From positions 1 to 64,000 of the forward strand of contig JAFKAC010000115.1 in assembly GCA_025766275.1 (NCBI GenBank): a stretch of 64,000 nucleotides of DNA, given 5' to 3'. The stretch comes from Lactarius indigo (lineage: Eukaryota; Basidiomycota; Agaricomycetes; Russulales; Russulaceae). The position numbers were made by a program, and so were the translations under genes. This document shows positions 61,733 to 64,000 of this stretch, piece by piece. The notes under the pieces are model-generated. The model was not told where the DNA came from. It did not search any database and saw only the letters and a list, made by a program, of their open reading frames with translations. The stretch's first letter is position 1. Each line of letters starts with the position of its first letter.

Positions 61733-62222
61733 ATGTTACGTTTCCGACACAATGACCCTTACTGTACCGGTTGTGGCTACGGCGGTAAGGTATATTAGTC
61801 ACGGACTCATGGCCTTAGGGCTTTACGATGTAGTACGATAGGAGATTGCGCGTGATTGCTGACTGAACTCTGACTCGATCCTAATACTAGTAGTAGTAGT
61901 ATTAGGATTGCGATACTTACGCGATACGTTGGACGCTACGATACGGTGACTCATAGCAGCGCTTCAAAGCCTGCTTGAATTGTACTTAAGCTGTCTTGTG
62001 AAGACCAAGATACGCCATCTTGGTCTTCTTCAATCGTCACTTGTCTTGCCTCTATCTATCCTGTCTCTTTCTTGTCTCAGAGTCAAAGACGCCTTGTTGC
62101 CTTAGTGTCTTCGAACATCTAAGAACTGCCTTCGTGCCATACGCTTCCGAGCGTGACCAGCTAAGTTACAGTCGCCCCCCCTATTCGAGCTCAAGTCGAG
62201 CTAACGCTGTGACGGCGTTACA
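61733..62222 (+). mobile_element. Probable 5' LTR of a Gypsy-like retrotransposon
   Basis: About 490 bases running from TGTTACG to GTTACA, ending two bases before a primer-binding site and just before the gag frame. The 3' LTR is outside the window, so the left border rests on the TG..CA rule only. Within it lies the inverted repeat 62001-62011/62017-62027. Confidence 0.55.
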
Positions 62223-62224
62223 TT

Positions 62225-62235
62225 AAGACCAAGAT
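62225..62235 (+). promoter_or_regulatory. Primer-binding site, probably self-priming
   Basis: AAGACCAAGAT is the exact reverse complement of ATCTTGGTCTT at 62017-62027 within the LTR. It does not resemble the usual initiator-tRNA site. In Tf1/sushi-type elements the 5' end of the transcript folds back to prime at such a site. Confidence 0.6.
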
Positions 62236-62241
62236 ACCACT

Positions 62242-64000
62242 GTGGCGACCGTTAATACCCGCGATCAGTGGACGAACTTCCGTCCTTATTATCTAGAAAG
62301 AAGAGGAGACCGTAACGTACCAACTCAGTTCCTAGGAGCAGCCCGGTGGAGAGATCGAGGAGACGAAACCGGATACTTTGTCGAATTTAACGGACCCACG
62401 AGGTTCCGACCAGTTGAGTTCAACTTCGACCACTTGTGTTGGGTGGAAGTTACGTGGAGCCCAATAGACCATCGCTGGGACGCCATCAGACCAGCAGGAA
62501 GACAATACCAGTGCGACATCGACGCACGAGAACTAAACTCGCGTGCGGATTGGGGGCCAATCGACGGCCAAATACGAGAGCATTCGACTGGAGAAGCGGT
62601 AAGCGAGGAAACCGAAGAAGAGGAGCAAAGCGAAGGACAACCTCAAGCAAGCGTTGGACCCGTTGAAGAATATACCATTCAGCGAGCTGAGTCCCTCCAC
62701 ATCTCAGAACCACCAGAAGTAATCCACGTACGCTCGCCCGCGGCAGAAATGGCTACAACCACAATGACGGCGGAAGAAATTATGACCGTCAGAGAGCAAG
62801 CAGCGCGAGAAGCGGCAGAAGCAATTAGGCGGGAGTCTCAACGACATCTCATGCCTATCAATCCCGAAACGGGACACAGAATGACCGCGGACGATGCAGC
62901 AATCTTTCGCGCTATCGGACCGGACCAAGGCGATCCTCCATCAGGGGAAGGACAGCGACAAGGACTACCACTCGACCCCCCGCCAGGATGGGGTGACCCT
63001 CCGGGAGGAGACTTCCCTCGACGACCGGGAGGTGGGGGAAACCCACCTGACCTCCCTCACGGAGGACCTCCAGGAGGAGAAGGGGGAGGAGGACCCCCAG
63101 GGGGAGGAGGACATCCACCCGCTGGCGGAGGAGGCGGGGTACAAGGACACGAAAAACTCACAGGTGAACCTCCCACCATTTTTGACGGAGACCGCACCAA
63201 GGTAGACTCATTTCTCACACAATGGCACGTATATTGGGGGATGAACCTCGACACCTCCGTCATGCGCAACGACTATCGCCGAAGCCTGCTGTTCCTCTCC
63301 TACATCAAAGGAGTAACCGTCAGCGAATGGGTACTCTCGTACCTCAAATGGCTCAATCGACAAATACAACGAGGAATAGACCAACACACAAGGGACCTGT
63401 GGAATGCCGTAGCAGAGGGTTTTAATCAAAGGTTCGTCAACACCCTCGAGCGAGAACAGGCTCAAGCCCTGCTAAGAAAAGGGCTCAAAATGATCGACGG
63501 TGACATTGACAAATACGTCAACGAATTCGAGGAGGCAGCCAGAAAGGCAGGATATCGCCTCAACGACCCACAAACCATCGACCTATTCACGAAGGGGCTG
63601 CCGAAGAAGTTGTACGAAAAGACCTACGATCTGGACGAACCGGAGACTTTTGACGAGTGGAAAAGAGCCACGCTCCGCCGGCAGCGGAATTACATTCATA
63701 TTCGAGCAAGGGTGGACGAATACAAAGACACCAAACCCAAGAAAACGGGCAACGCCAACTGGACCGTCCCGCAAAATCTCGCAAATCCCTGGGCAATGGA
63801 CACATCCGCAGATCGAACAAGAGCCAGGCTGGCGGGATCGGAAGAAATCGACTACGGGAAACCGCCATATACCAGTCTACCTCCGTTTCCCCCAAGAGGA
63901 GGACCGGGTGTACGAGGACGAGGAAGGGGAGGAATGCGCCGTGACTTAAGGACAGTCCTGTGCTATAACTGTAATGCACCGGGCCATCTCTCACGAAACT
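62242..64000 (+). CDS. Gypsy-type Gag polyprotein (5' part; continues past the window)
   Basis: One frame is open from 62227 to the window edge, more than 585 codons. The first part reads VATVNTRDQWTNFRPYYLER. A Pro/Gly-rich linker at 62930-63140 follows. The capsid-type domain begins GEPPTIFDGDRTKVDSFLTQ (63167) with WVLSYLKWL, IDKYVNEFEEAARKAGY and LFTKGLPKKLY. After an Arg/Gly stretch comes a CCHC zinc knuckle (CYNCNAPGHLSRN, the last residues in the window). Gag packages the RNA. There is no ATG near the start of the frame: codon 62242-62244 is GTG just where an ATG is expected; the first in-frame ATG is near 62749, well inside. Either GTG is a lost start or translation begins differently. 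Confidence 0.85.
   Translation, partial: MATVNTRDQWTNFRPYYLERRGDRNVPTQFLGAARWRDRGDETGYFVEFNGPTRFRPVEFNFDHLCWVEVTWSPIDHRWDAIRPAGRQYQCDIDARELNSRADWGPIDGQIREHSTGEAVSEETEEEEQSEGQPQASVGPVEEYTIQRAESLHISEPPEVIHVRSPAAEMATTTMTAEEIMTVREQAAREAAEAIRRESQRHLMPINPETGHRMTADDAAIFRAIGPDQGDPPSGEGQRQGLPLDPPPGWGDPPGGDFPRRPGGGGNPPDLPHGGPPGGEGGGGPPGGGGHPPAGGGGGVQGHEKLTGEPPTIFDGDRTKVDSFLTQWHVYWGMNLDTSVMRNDYRRSLLFLSYIKGVTVSEWVLSYLKWLNRQIQRGIDQHTRDLWNAVAEGFNQRFVNTLEREQAQALLRKGLKMIDGDIDKYVNEFEEAARKAGYRLNDPQTIDLFTKGLPKKLYEKTYDLDEPETFDEWKRATLRRQRNYIHIRARVDEYKDTKPKKTGNANWTVPQNLANPWAMDTSADRTRARLAGSEEIDYGKPPYTSLPPFPPRGGPGVRGRGRGGMRRDLRTVLCYNCNAPGHLSRN

Noticed and set aside
61071..61841. 256-codon open frame in the C-rich region
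   Set aside because: Pro/Ser/Thr-rich low complexity in several overlapping frames; follows from base composition. No domain.

Overview
The window looks like a repeat-rich accessory region of a mushroom-forming basidiomycete (Agaricomycete). The evidence is short introns of about 50-60 bases with GT..AG borders, a DUF6534 membrane-protein family, a NACHT-WD40 NLR of the type common in agarics, WSC-domain glyoxal oxidases, a LysM effector-like gene, a Tnp2-type CACTA transposon and a Gypsy-like LTR element. No tRNA, rRNA or CRISPR array was seen.

Layout. 1-610 is the 3' end of a DUF6534 gene plus its downstream duplicon, joined directly to a truncated glyoxal oxidase pseudogene (611-2759, minus). 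A 5'-truncated LINE (3645-5596) with target-site duplication and poly(A) follows. 5.6-7.9 kb holds no recognisable gene. An inverted DUF6534 copy lies at 8315-10266. Two remnants of a metallo-beta-lactamase-fold, NAPE-PLD-like hydrolase (about 11.4-11.7 and 14.5-14.9 kb) flank a two-LysM secreted-protein gene (12.9-13.6 kb). A frame-broken NACHT-WD40 NLR with 14 WD repeats fills 16.8-22.2 kb. A second, full-length WSC glyoxal oxidase is at 23.7-26.7 kb. Five directly repeated DUF6534 genes occupy 30.3-49.5 kb, in units of 3.3-4.9 kb that share promoters and flanks.

The clearest self-contained system is a 10,424-bp CACTA/EnSpm-like transposon at 49970-60393. It has 16-bp terminal inverted repeats, a 3-bp TTA target duplication and subterminal regions crowded with AGTC (left) and GACT (right). 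It carries a Tnp2-type transposase and a divergently transcribed, intact multi-exon gene of unknown function that shares a 188-bp promoter with it. It also carries an intron-containing piece of a host segment: the C-terminal part of a Spc7/KNL1 kinetochore protein and an EXPERA-like fragment. The window ends in a Gypsy-type element. Its gag frame is open to the window edge, and its primer-binding site is perfectly complementary to an internal LTR segment, as in self-primed Tf1/sushi elements.

Many host-type genes here carry single-base frameshifts. Some may be real decay. Others, notably the insertion-rich WD40 array and contracted G runs in DUF6534 copies, may be assembly errors, so raw-read support matters before calling pseudogenes.
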